Shown in pieces: positions 1 through 10,660 of a stretch of 64,000 bases of DNA. Source of the stretch: Solanum dulcamara. Taxonomy: Eukaryota > Streptophyta > Magnoliopsida > Solanales > Solanaceae. Location of the stretch: NCBI RefSeq assembly GCF_947179165.1, contig NC_077240.1, positions 72,061,501 to 72,125,500 of the forward strand, written 5' to 3'. The position numbers were made by a program, and so were the translations under genes. Under the pieces are notes generated by a model. It was not told the origin of the DNA. It ran no database searches and saw only the letters and a program-made list of their open reading frames with translations. Every line of letters starts with the position of its first letter. Position 1 is the stretch's first letter.

Positions 1-118
1 GAACTTAAGGTGAATCAGGTTATTGGTAAAGGATATGTATCTGATTATCTCTACATCCTTGATGAATGAGAACCTACGTTTGTTGCTTGCTCTAGTGTCG
101 TCTCTCCATATGAAGCAT
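1..118 (+). repeat. Direct repeat copy 1 (copia GAG-pre-integrase region)
   Basis: Positions 1-118 are about 85-90% similar to 521-638 in the same orientation (shared tgaatcaggttattggtaaa block). The copy sits upstream of the protease motif, where the family should not have it, so it is a local duplication within the dead copia element. Confidence 0.75.
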
Positions 119-520
119 ATCTGATAAAATAGTTTTGGCTCCCTCTAAAGAGTTTTGCTAAATTCTCTCAGTATCAGAAATCATTGAAGGAATACACTTC
201 AGTTACTACCTTTACTGAGTCGGATAAAACACATATTATCATCTCATCAAATAAATGGTTCATTAATTCAGGGGACACAAATCATATGATACGTAATTCA
301 AATACTTTTTCTAGCTTTCAATCACACAAAGCACCATCTTCCATTACTGTAGCTAATGGATCAATGTGTAATAGTATTGGATTTGGGACTGTTAAACCAA
401 CCTTGTCTCTTACTCTGTCATCTATATTAAGTCTGTGGACTTTAATTTGATTTCTGTTAACAAAGTTACCAACGACCTTAATTGTTATATTTCGTTCTTC
501 CTGATCATTGTTTGTTCCAT

Positions 521-638
521 GATCTTAAGATGAATCAGGTTATTGGTAAAGGACATGTATCTGATGATCTCTACATCCTTGATGAATGGGATCCTCAGTT
601 TGTTTCTTGATCTAGTGTTGTCTCTCAATTTGGAGCAC
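521..638 (+). repeat. Direct repeat copy 2 (copia GAG-pre-integrase region)
   Basis: Second copy of the repeat at 1-118. This one is in the expected order, after protease and before integrase, so it is probably the original. Confidence 0.75.
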
Positions 639-1739
639 ACTGTCGATTGGGACATCCTTTTCTACCTCTATTAAAGAAGCTCTGTCCTCAATTCTAAAAT
701 ATTTCTTCATTAGAATATGAATCATGTCGATTTACAAAGCATTATCATAGCTTATTAAATCCAAGGGTAAATCAACGAGCTGAGTTAACTTTTGAGTTAG
801 TTCATTTTGATGTTTGGAGACCATGTCTAGTCATCTCCAAAACTAGGGACAAGTATTTTGTCATGTTCATAAATGTCTTCTCTCGAATTACTTGGATATA
901 TTTTATAAAGAGTCACTCTAAAGTGTTTACTCACTTTACTGCCTTTTGCATTGAAATCATGTCTCAATTCAACACTTTTGTGCGTATTCTAAGCAGTGAT
1001 AATGCTAAAGAATACATGTTAGAATTATTTTGGTCCTATATGAGATAATATGGTATTCTCCACTAGTCTTTATGTGTTGATACACCCTCTCAAAATGGAG
1101 TTGCTGAGAGGAAGAATAGATATTTAATTAAAATAGCCTGAGCCCTCTTATTCCAAATGAAGGTGGCAAAACAGTTTTGGGACGATGCAGTCTCAATGGC
1201 TTGTTTTTTGATTAATCGCATGGCATGTACTGTGCTTAATGGTGATATGCCTTATTATGTTCTTTTTCCAAACAAGTCATTATTTTTGGTGGAACCTAAG
1301 TTATTTGGAAGCACATATTATGTTCGAGATGTTCGACCATCTATTACGAAGTTGGATTCTAAGGCATTAAAGTGTATTTTTCTGGGATATTCTCACCTTT
1401 AGAAGGGATATTAATGTTATTCTACTGAACTTGGTAAATAAATGGTATCAAGTGATGTGGCATTTTCAGAGACCACCAGTTTTCTATGCACCTCCCATTT
1501 GTACGAGTTAGGGGGAAGAAGATGATTGGTTAGTTTATCAAGTTATCCATTATGTTCGTCCATCTCCAAGTTCTCCAATTGAACAAAAATCGACTTTTGT
1601 TCCTTTAACACCTGCTCCATTTGCTCTAGCAAGACCACAAATTGTTCAAGTTTACTCAAGGAAAAAAGATACCAGTGATACATGTCCTGCGCCAGTTCCT
1701 TTATCATTAGGTCCTCCTTTGCCTAATCCTTCTAGAAAC

Positions 1740-1744
1740 ATTGA
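1740..1744. repeat. Target site duplication, left copy
   Basis: attga immediately before the left LTR of the gypsy element; matches 9257-9261 exactly. Confidence 0.9.
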
Positions 1745-3902
1745 TATAACATGCCTCAAAAAGCTCATAAGTACCTTAAAATGCCTTGGTAATAGGCTAC
1801 TAGCGTAACGCATTATCATTATTCTTTTTGGCAACTGCGAGTCTGGAATGTCGATCAGTAGGTCAAAATCTGCAGGAAAATGGTCTCGCTGGATATTTAG
1901 GACTCGTGTATCGAAATATGAATTTTGGCAAAAATTGCACAAAATAGTGAGGTGTGCGACAGCTCTGCTTTGCCCACATATTCCCATTCAGTGTAATTTT
2001 TCCCGAGTCAAAATTTGGACAAATTCTAATTCGCTAAAAATTGGTCTATCCGGGAGTAGCTCCGCATCGTGGACCTGGGCAAGAAGTTTTGTCCGAATTC
2101 AGTTTCTAAATAAGGGTACTTTATACTTTTTCCTAACTATTAGTTAATGAATCTGGATGTTTTTATGGCCTAATTCTACTCTATAAACTACCCTAAACCC
2201 TTAAGTCCATTAATTCTTCTTCAATTCACCTACTCAAATATTTCTCTCTCTACAAGAGCTCTCAAGGATTCCATTGAAGACTTCAAAGGAATTCACTCAA
2301 GCTCTTCATAAAAACTCCCAAATTCTTTCAAATTATTTGGTCTTCTCACTCAAGGTATATGGGTAATTGATCCTACGGTATTTTCACCCATGGAGCCCAA
2401 CAAATTCTCTACTTTTTAAATCAATTAAAGTATGCATTCTTATAGGTTTTATGATTTATATTCCAATTGCATTAATGATGAATCTAATTATGATTATGAA
2501 TCTATTTTTATATAAATTGATGGTTACTGCAATGAATTAAAGTATTTTTCCACGAATTTTCTTACATTGATCTTTAGGATTCATGTTATGAATTATGAGT
2601 ATTTTCAATCATACTTCCAAATGATATTATCTTTATGAATTATGTATGGACTGATAAAAAGTACATGATTCTGCACATTTTCAAGTCAATTTCATGATTT
2701 TCAAATTAATTGATCATGTATTCATGTTTTACACTAATTTCCAAGTATTAATTATGATTATGTATTTCAACTATGATCATGAATTATAAATATATTTCAA
2801 ATCATGACTTTCTTGCAAATTATGGAAAATGTTACTTAGGGCCCAATATTGTGCCTTAAAGGATGATATGAATTATGTATGAACTACGATTATGTAGATA
2901 TGTTATGTAATGTGGAAGGCAAATGCTCACATTGCAGCTATGTTATGAAAATGAGTTATTCTATAATTTCAAACCTATGATCATGATTATGATATATGTT
3001 CATTACAATTTTTATGCTATGTGTGTATTCCATGGTACTTGACTTACTTCTAAGTGGACTTGAAGTGGGGGCACTACCAAAAGCCCTAGTAGCAACCTCA
3101 TGTCTCTTAAACTATGTGCCACCATAGGTTGTCTTCATGGCATTGCAATTGGATCCACATATAGCGTACGTTATAACCCGCCAAGCAGGGTAGAGTCTAC
3201 CTTGTCAAGTAGATTCCTCTTTTTGCTGGTATAAGGGTAACATCAGGATTGCATGTTATGGCTTGCATGATTTTATTTTCGGTTATGGTTCTTATCCCAC
3301 ATATGTATAGTCTCTTATGTATTTTCATGATTTATATTATGTTGTTCAAATGCTTTGATCATTATGGCTCTCTCATGACTTTACTTATCTCATCTTATCA
3401 CGTATTTTACTTTATCATTGCATTCCATTATCTACGTTGCATGTCATTTTCTCATACTTAGTACATTAAAATGTACTAATGTATACTTTTTGCCTATATT
3501 GTCTTATAATGTAGGGGTTGAAATTTAGGATCATATCCATCTACGTGTCTAGTTTAGCTTTCCTATCCAGCGAAGTTGTGGTGAGTCCTATTTATTTGGG
3601 ACTAGAAATTAAGTAGGTTATTGTTTCCAAAGACTTTTGTTATGTCTCATTTTGAGGGTAAGCTAGGGACATGTCTTAGCACCCGCCCATGTTCATAAGT
3701 AGTGGCATCTAGTTAGACAAATTTTTTGAGTCTATGTGGTCATGTGACATTCTTCGATTACTATTTATGGTTTAGACTCTCTTATGATATTTATGCTTTT
3801 ACTTTACCTTATGTATGCTTATGATATGAACAAGAGGCTTGGTTGGAGTCTTTTGGGTTTTCAATCGCTGCGTTACGCTAGGCCCTAGGTCGGGTCATGA
3901 CA
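1745..3902 (+). repeat. 5' LTR of the 1.7-9.3 kb gypsy element
   Basis: 2158 bp, starting TATAACATGCCTC and ending GGTCATGACA, aligned along its length with 7356-9256. It keeps about 295 bp (around 3178-3472) that are missing from the 3' LTR. A 285-bp tract (2021-2305) is identical to 7634-7918 although both flanks are diverged. Confidence 0.92.
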
Positions 3903-3906
3903 AACT

Positions 3907-3918
3907 TGGTATCGGTGC
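3907..3918 (+). other. Primer binding site (degenerate)
   Basis: tggtatcggtgc lies 4 bp after the LTR. The usual plant initiator-Met-tRNA PBS reads tggtatcagagc, so two bases have changed. Confidence 0.75.
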
Positions 3919-4120
3919 ACAATGTTTAAGAGTTCTAGGATGTCCAACATGCCATGTCAAGTAGTTTCTTATTCATTGGTGTGAAGCGTGCCACATTTAT
4001 AAATAGGAGGCTATAAGACGTTTTAGGAATCCTCACTTTTTTCATGATCTATGTGGTGTGGTAGAGTATGTTCTAAGATTTTCTTCCCTCTTAATGATTA
4101 TTATCTACGATTTCCAGAAC

Positions 4121-5004
4121 ATGCCTCCAAGGAGACTAGTCCCTCAAGATAATGGTCCTCTTCCCGATAAAGTAACTAATGAGGAGCTCTGAACCGCTAT
4201 CACTATGATAGCTCATGTGATGGACAACCAAGGAGTAATGAATCCTCCAAATATGATCACACCGACTTCATGAGTTAGAGGATGAACCCTCCCGAATTCC
4301 ATGGTTTGGAGGTTGATGAGGATCCCCAAGACTTTGTTTATGAGGTATATAAGATTGCGGACATTATGAGATATCTCCATAGTAAAAGGCGAAGATGGTG
4401 GCCTACCAACTTAGGGGTGTCACTCGAGTGTGGTTTGACCAATGGAAGGCCGAAAGGATTGAAGGAGGCCCCATAGGATGGGAGAATTTTAAGGTTGCAT
4501 TTCTTGATCGCTTTTTTCTAATTGAAGTAAGGGAGGAGAAAGTATTAGAATTCATAAATCTCAAGTAAGATGATATGAGTGTGAAAGAGTATGCCCTCAA
4601 GTTCATAAAGTTGTCCAAATATACTCTAACCTTGGTGTCCGACTCTCAAACCCGAATGAGTAAGTTCATATCAGGGGTTTTGGATTTGGTTGTCAAATAA
4701 TGTAAGATGGCCATGTTATTAAAGGTAATGGATATATTTAGGCTCATGACATATGCTAAGCAAATAGAGGAAGAGAAGTTGAAAGAGATGTCCAAGAGGG
4801 CTTGAATTGATAATGGTTCATCCTTTGCTAATGCCCAGGTGTCTAGGCCTAACCAGGCGTGGTAGGACTTATCAAGGAGAATCCATGGCCGGTAAAGAGA
4901 GTTTCTACAAGTGTGGTGATATGGGGCACAAGATAAGGTATTGTCCAATGGTTACTAGAAGAGGAAGAGAGATGGCTCGAGCTACTTTATTTGGTATATT
5001 ATGA
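4121..5004 (+). pseudogene. Gypsy gag remnant
   Basis: Begins at an ATG followed by PPRRLVPQDNGPLP, a usual start for gag in this plant gypsy group. A capsid stretch at 4282 reads MNPPEFHGLEVDEDPQDF, followed by blocks matching the family phrases on regular helices (SVKEYALKFIKLSKY near 4580-4620). The zinc knuckle near 4900-4950 reads FYKCGDMGHKIRYCP: the first Cys of the CX2CX4HX4C motif is Phe. Stops and frameshifts occur at about 4190, 4275 and 4475. Not functional. Confidence 0.82.
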
Positions 5005-5929
5005 GTTTTCTTTAGTTATGTTAATGATTGGTAAGGGTTGGTTTTGTATTCATTATGCCATGATTGACTTGATAACCTAGGTGTTTGAGTTGTAGTATCT
5101 ATAAAGGTGCTAGCCTTCGACTTTCATCCTCATGCACCACATTGTTTTAGCTCTTCCATACCATTTCATATGCATACATGCTCATGAAGCCAATTTTAAG
5201 TTACGTTTTAAGTTAAATTTAAAGATCTCATATTTTATGCATTTTGATGTATTCCCCGAAATCTTGGTAGGGCCTTTTTCTATTAATACCATGATGTGAT
5301 TCGTTATTTAGGGGTAAGTTTGAGTGATCCTAATGAGGGTGGTGTCCTTGTTTGAGATGATTCAGAATTATGATTGGTAGTGCATGAGAAATTGGTGGTT
5401 GATAAGAAGATTGAATCTTTCTCCTAAGGGGGAGATGGAGTATTTCATTACCAAGATTCCTTAGGAATTTCGAATGTAAATGTTCTAAGAGAAATGTATT
5501 GAGTGGAACTCATAGTTCTTGACAGATGAGTTAGAAAAGATTAGGGGTAGAGTGGGTGTTCCGTATTGTGATGATTGAAGTATTTTTATTCCATTTAAGG
5601 CTATAAAAGTGAAGAGAGAGCTAGATGAGATCTTGTTGGTTGCAATGGTTAGGTAAGAGTATATTGGTGTGCCTTTGGTAGGAGGTAATGCAAATGTGGA
5701 TGTATAGATGTGAAGTTAGACATGGAAATTCTTAAGTGATGTTGACTTCAAGGGAGACATAAAGTGGTTAGAATGGTAGGCTTGAATATGTGTTTGTCGG
5801 TTGTGAGTGATCGTAGTAGGATATTGATGATTTCTTCTTTAGGTCTTCAAGTGAGTGTATTAGAATGGTTATATAATAGGCTTGAATGTGGTGTTGACGG
5901 CATGTGGGTGAATATATGATGTATTGGGC
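5005..5929 (+). other. Gypsy internal region with no recognisable domain
   Basis: This is where protease, reverse transcriptase and RNase H should lie. I could not recognise their motifs in any plus frame; only about 5900-6000 begins to resemble the region before the integrase zinc finger. It is probably deleted and decayed pol. Confidence 0.4.
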
Positions 5930-7027
5930 GTTTCTTTACTATGTATCATGATTTGAAGGAAGTGTATTGGAGGAATTGTATGAAGAAGAACATAGCGTAG
6001 TTTGTGGCTAAGTGTCCTAATTTTAGACAAGTTAAGGTTGAGCATCAAAAATTAGGTGGTTTAGTTCAAGACATTGAGATTCCTACTTGAAAGTGGGAAG
6101 ATGTGAATATGGACTTTGTAATGGGTTTGCCTCATACTAGGAGACAACACGATTCTATTTGGGTCGTTGTGGACAAAATGACTAAATCGGCACATTTTCT
6201 ATCAGTCAAGACATCTTATGGTGTTGATGACTATGCTAAGTTATACATTCATGAACTTGTGAAACTTCATGGTGTTCCTTTGTCGGTTATATCAGATAGA
6301 GGTACTCAATTCACTTCACATCTTTGGAAATTATTTCAAAAATGTCTTGGTACTAGAGTTAAGCTAAGTACTGATTTACATCCTCAAACCGATGGACAAA
6401 ATGAAAGAACGATTCAAACTTTGGAGGATATGTTTTTTTAGGGGCATGTGTGTGATTAATCTTAAAGGAAGATGGGATGAGAATTTCCCATTGATCGAGT
6501 TTGCCTACAATAGTAGTTATCACTCTAGTATCCAAATGGCTCCTTTTCAAGCCTTGTACGGGAGAAGATGTAGATCTCCGATGGAATGGTTTGAATTGGG
6601 TGAGATAGCATTGATTGGTCCAAATTTGGTATTTGATGCAATAGAGAAAGTAAGGCTTATAAAGGAAAGATTAAAGAAGGCTCAAAGTCGTCAAAAGTCC
6701 TATTTAGACACTCAAAGGAGAGAGGTTGAATTTGATGTGGATGATTGGGTATATTTGAAGGTGCCACTTATGAAAGGTGTGATACGATTTGGTAAGAAAC
6801 GAAAGTTGAGTCCTAGATATGTAGGACCCTATAGGATATTGAAGCGTACTGGCAAAGTGGTATATGAGTTAGATTTCCCATTTGAGTTGGGTATGGTTCA
6901 TCCGATATTTCATGTGTCAATGTTGAGGAAATTTGTGGGTGATCCAAGCTCCATTGTCCCATTAGAAATTGTGAACATTGAAGAGAATTTGACTTATGAG
7001 GAAGTCCAGGTGGAAATCAACAAGTAG
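5930..7027 (+). pseudogene. Gypsy integrase with C-terminal domain, frameshifted
   Basis: Integrase catalyses insertion of retrotransposon cDNA into chromosomes. A degenerate HHCC finger (NCMKKNIA, stop, FVAKCPNF) at 5970-6030 precedes the core at 6103-6441: MDFVMGLP, VISDRGTQFTSHLW and a downstream Glu in TDGQNERTIQTLED give the DDE pattern. A run of T at about 6432-6438 carries a one-base frameshift; the frame continues at 6392-7027 with the integrase C-terminus (VGPYRILKRTGKVVYELDFP, then HPIFHVSMLRKF). An in-frame stop precedes the core at about 6090. This is the best preserved coding part of the element, but broken. Confidence 0.88.
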
Positions 7028-7355
7028 AGAGTCCTATGTGGGAAGCGGAAGCGGACATGATGAAGTGTTATTCGTATATCTTTACTTCCACTCAGGCTTA
7101 AAGGTACTAAGTTGTTCATGATCAAATCGATTAAACCCTTAAGTTTCAGTTTTGTATGTCATTCATATGCATGCATGATTCATGAAAATGATTTTTTTTT
7201 TCAAAGTCCATTTTTTTATGTTAAGTACTAAGTTTACCTGTTGTATGCATTCTAAGGTATCCTCATTTTCATGTTGAGTTGCTAGTCCTCTTTTCATGTC
7301 TTTCCTATGTTAGTTGAATCTCATTCGAGGACAAATGTTCCCAGGGGGGATATAT

Positions 7356-9256
7356 TGTAACATTCCTCAAAATGCTCATAAGTGCCTTAAGAATGCCTTG
7401 GGAATAGGCCGCTCGTGTAACACATTATCCTTATTCTTTTTGGAAACTCCGAGTCCGGAATATCGATCAGGGGGTTAAAACCTGTAGAAAAATAGTCTTG
7501 GTGGAATTTTTGGACTCATGTATCAAAAGATGAATTTTGGCAAAAATTTCACAAAACAGTGAGGTGCGCGGAAGCTCCGCATCTCCCACTTGTTCTCATT
7601 CAGTGTAATTTTTCCCCAAGTTAAAATCTGGCAAAATTCTAATTCGCTAAAAATTGGTCTATCCGGGAGTAGCTCCGCATCGTGGACCTGGGCAAGAAGT
7701 TTTGTCCGAATTCAGTTTCTAAATAAGGGTACTTTATACTTTTTCCTAACTATTAGTTAATGAATCTGGATGTTTTTATGGCCTAATTCTACTCTATAAA
7801 CTACCCTAAACCCTTAAGTCCATTAATTCTTCTTCAATTCACCTACTCAAATATTTCTCTCTCTACAAGAGCTCTCAAGGATTCCATTGAAGACTTCAAA
7901 GGAATTCACTCAAGCTCTCCGTCAAAACTCTCAAATTCTTCCAAATTCTTTGGTCTAGTTACTCAAGGTATGTGGGTAATTGATCCCACAGTACTTTCAC
8001 CCATGGAGCCCAATAAATTTACTACTTTTTAAATCAATTAAAGTATGTATTCTTATAGGTTTTATGATTTCTATTCCAATTGCATTAATTATGAATCTAA
8101 TTATGATTATGAATCTATTTTTATATAAATTGATGGTTACTACATTGAATTGAAGTGTTTTTCCATAAATTTTCCTATATTGATCTTTAGGATTCATGTT
8201 ATGAATTATGGATATTTTCAATTATACTTCCAAATGATATTATCTTTATGAATTATGTATGGACTGATAGAAAGTACATGATCGTGCATGTTTTCAAGCC
8301 AATTTCATGATTTTCTAATTAATTTGTTATGCATTCATGTTTTTACCCTAATTTCAAGTATGAATTATGATTATGTTTTTCAACTATGTTCATGAATTAT
8401 ACATATGTTTCAAATCATGGTTTTCATGCAAATTATGAAAAAGGTTACTTAGGGCCCAATGTGGTGCCTTAAGGGATGATATGAATTAAGTATGAACTAT
8501 GACTATGTAGGTATGTTATGTAATTGGAAGGCAAATGCCCACATTGCAGCTATGTTATGAAAATGTGCTACTCTATAATTTCAAACCTATGATCATGACT
8601 ATGATATATGTTCATTACGATTTTTATGCTATGTATATATTTCGTGGGATTTGACTTAGTACCTAGTGGACTTGAGGTGGACCCTACCAAAAGTCTTATT
8701 AGCAACCTCATGTCTCTTAAAATACGTGCCACCGAGGTTTCCTTCATGGCCTAGCAATTGGATTCATATATAGCGTACGTTATAACCCACCAAGCGGAGT
8801 GGAGTGGACCAAAAACCCTAGTATGTACTAATGCATACTTTTTGCCGACATTGTCTCATAATGTAGGGGTTGAGATTGAGCATCATATCCATCCACGTGG
8901 CTAGTTTAGCTTTCCTATCTGACGAAGTTGTGGTGAGTCCTTATTTATCGTGGAGTAAAAATCGAGTTGGTTATTATTTCCAAACACTTTTTCTATATCT
9001 AATTTTGAGGGTGAGATAGGTACATGTCTTAGCACCAACCCATGTGTATGAGTAGAGGTATCTAATTGGACAAATATTTCGAGTCTATGTTGTCATGTGA
9101 CATTCTTTGTTTACTATTCATGATTTAGACTCTCTTATGATGTTTCCTCTTTCACTTTACCTTATGTATGCTTATGATATGAACAAGCATCTTGGTAGGA
9201 GACCTTCGGGGTTTCGATCGCCATGTTATGACTAGGGCCTAAGTCGGGTCATGACA
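7356..9256 (+). repeat. 3' LTR of the 1.7-9.3 kb gypsy element
   Basis: 1901 bp, TGTAACATTCC to GGTCATGACA, preceded by a purine run (agggggga) that serves as polypurine tract at about 7343-7350. It is shorter than the 5' LTR because of a deletion near 8810-8820. Confidence 0.92.
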
Positions 9257-9261
9257 ATTGA
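9257..9261. repeat. Target site duplication, right copy
   Basis: attga directly after the 3' LTR; matches 1740-1744. Confidence 0.9.
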
Positions 9262-10660
9262 CCTCCCTATTGCTCTTCGTAAAGGTACACGTACTTGCAA
9301 ATCCACATATTCAATTGCTTATTTTGTTTCCTATGACCGCTTGTCCTCCACTTCTATATCTTTGATTGCTTCTATAGACTCCATATCTATATCCAAAATA
9401 GTGAAGGCGGCTTTGAGTCATCCTGGATAGTTTAATGCAACGCTTGAGGAAAAATACATGTGGGATTTGGTGGATTTACCCCAAGTGAAGAAATCAGTGG
9501 GATATAAGCGGGTCTTCACTGTTAAAATTAATCTTGATGGTTTGTGGCAAGACTTAAGGCAAGAATTATGGCTAAATGATATGCTCAGACTTATGGGGTA
9601 GACTATTTAGACACCTTCTCTCCAGTTGGTAAACTCACTTTTGTCCGCTTGTTCATTTCTCTAGACACTTCCAAGAATTATCCCTTACATCCATTGGACA
9701 TCAAGAATGCATTTCTTCATGGTAATGTCCAAAAGGAAGTGTATATAGAGAAACCATACGATTTTGTTGCTTTGGGGAGTATGAGGAAAGTTGTCATTTA
9801 AAGAAGTCTTTGTATAGCTTAAAACAGAGTCCCTGAGCTTAGTTTGAAACGTTTAGTGAGGTGGTTCAAGAGTTTGGTTTGCAAATGAGCAAATGTGATC
9901 ACTAAGTATTATATCATTAATCAACAACTGGCATTATCCTCCTTGTTGTATATGTTGATGACATTGTCATCACAGGAAGTGATTATGCACATATATCATC
10001 CCTCAGGTCTTTCCTGCATACTATATTTCATATGAAGGACTTGGGTCAGTTAAAATACTTTCAAGGAGCAGAATTAAATCAAAGAAAGAATGAAATTCTT
10101 CTATCTCAGAGAAAGTATCTTCTTGACCTACTTGTAGAAACTAGAAAGTTGGCAGACAAACCCTGCAGTGCCCCAATGATTCCTAATGTGCATCTTATGA
10201 AAGACTATGGTGATATTTTTGATGATCCAGAGAGATACAGAGGATAGTTAGGAAGTTAAACTACCTCATTGTGACTCGTCCAGATATTGCATTTGTTGTA
10301 GGTATTTTTATCCATTTCATGTTCACGGCTACGGTCAAACATTGGGCATCTTTGAATAGCTAAAAATCATGGACATACTCGTGTTAAGTGTTTTGCAGAT
10401 GCTGATTGGGCTGGATCGAAAATTGATAGAAGATCTACTATAGGCTATTGTGTCTTTGTTGGAGGAAACTTAATATCATGGAGGAGCAAGAAGCAAAATG
10501 TTGTGTGTCCATCCAATGCTGAATCCGAGTACAGAGCTATGTCACAGCCTACATGTGAGATTATGTGGATACATCATCTTTTAACTGAAATTGGATTAAA
10601 ACATCATACGCTAGCTAAACGTTTGTGTGATACTAACTAAAGCTACTCTTCATAGTCACT
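9262..10660 (+). pseudogene. Ty1/copia pol remnant, 3' portion (reverse transcriptase, RNase H)
   Basis: Continuation of the copia pseudogene at 1-1744. Recognisable blocks are the reverse transcriptase start (LEEKYMWDLVDLPQ near 9445), the active-site stretch YVDDIVITGSDY near 9950, FHMKDLGQLKYFQGAEL at 10029, RKYLLDLL, and RNase H blocks ADADWAGSKIDRRSTIGYC and SWRSKKQNVV near 10395-10500. It ends at a CDTN block at about 10630, where the RNase H active-site region should continue. Many frameshifts and stops. The 3' LTR was not identified. Confidence 0.88.

Larger units (their letters stand above)
1..1744 (+). pseudogene. Ty1/copia pol remnant, 5' portion (protease, GAG-pre-integrase, integrase)
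   Basis: Broken copia polyprotein. A retropepsin-like stretch at about 184-450 reads WFINSGDTNHM, where copia proteases have an Asp-Ser/Thr-Gly motif; the catalytic Asp is replaced by Asn. A GAG-pre-integrase stretch follows at about 640-790 (CRLGHPFLPLLKKL). Integrase core sequence covers about 790-1400, including SSDNAKEYM and a TPSQNGVAERKNR-like block near 1080-1110. Several frameshifts and stops separate these pieces, so no product is expected. The frame resumes at 9262 as reverse transcriptase, because a gypsy element is inserted at 1744/1745. The 5' end (gag and 5' LTR) lies outside the window. The copia assignment is firm; the lineage was not determined. Confidence 0.88.
1745..9256 (+). 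mobile_element. Ty3/gypsy LTR retrotransposon inserted in the copia remnant
   Basis: Two related LTRs (1745-3902 and 7356-9256) flank gag and integrase remnants, and the copia reading frame resumes on the far side. The 5-bp target duplication attga is present at 1740-1744 and 9257-9261. The left LTR starts TATAAC where the right starts TGTAAC; both end in ATGACA. Reverse transcriptase and RNase H were not recognised between about 5010 and 5930, so the element is internally deleted or heavily decayed. LTR divergence is roughly 10-15% outside one identical tract, so it is an old insertion. Confidence 0.93.
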
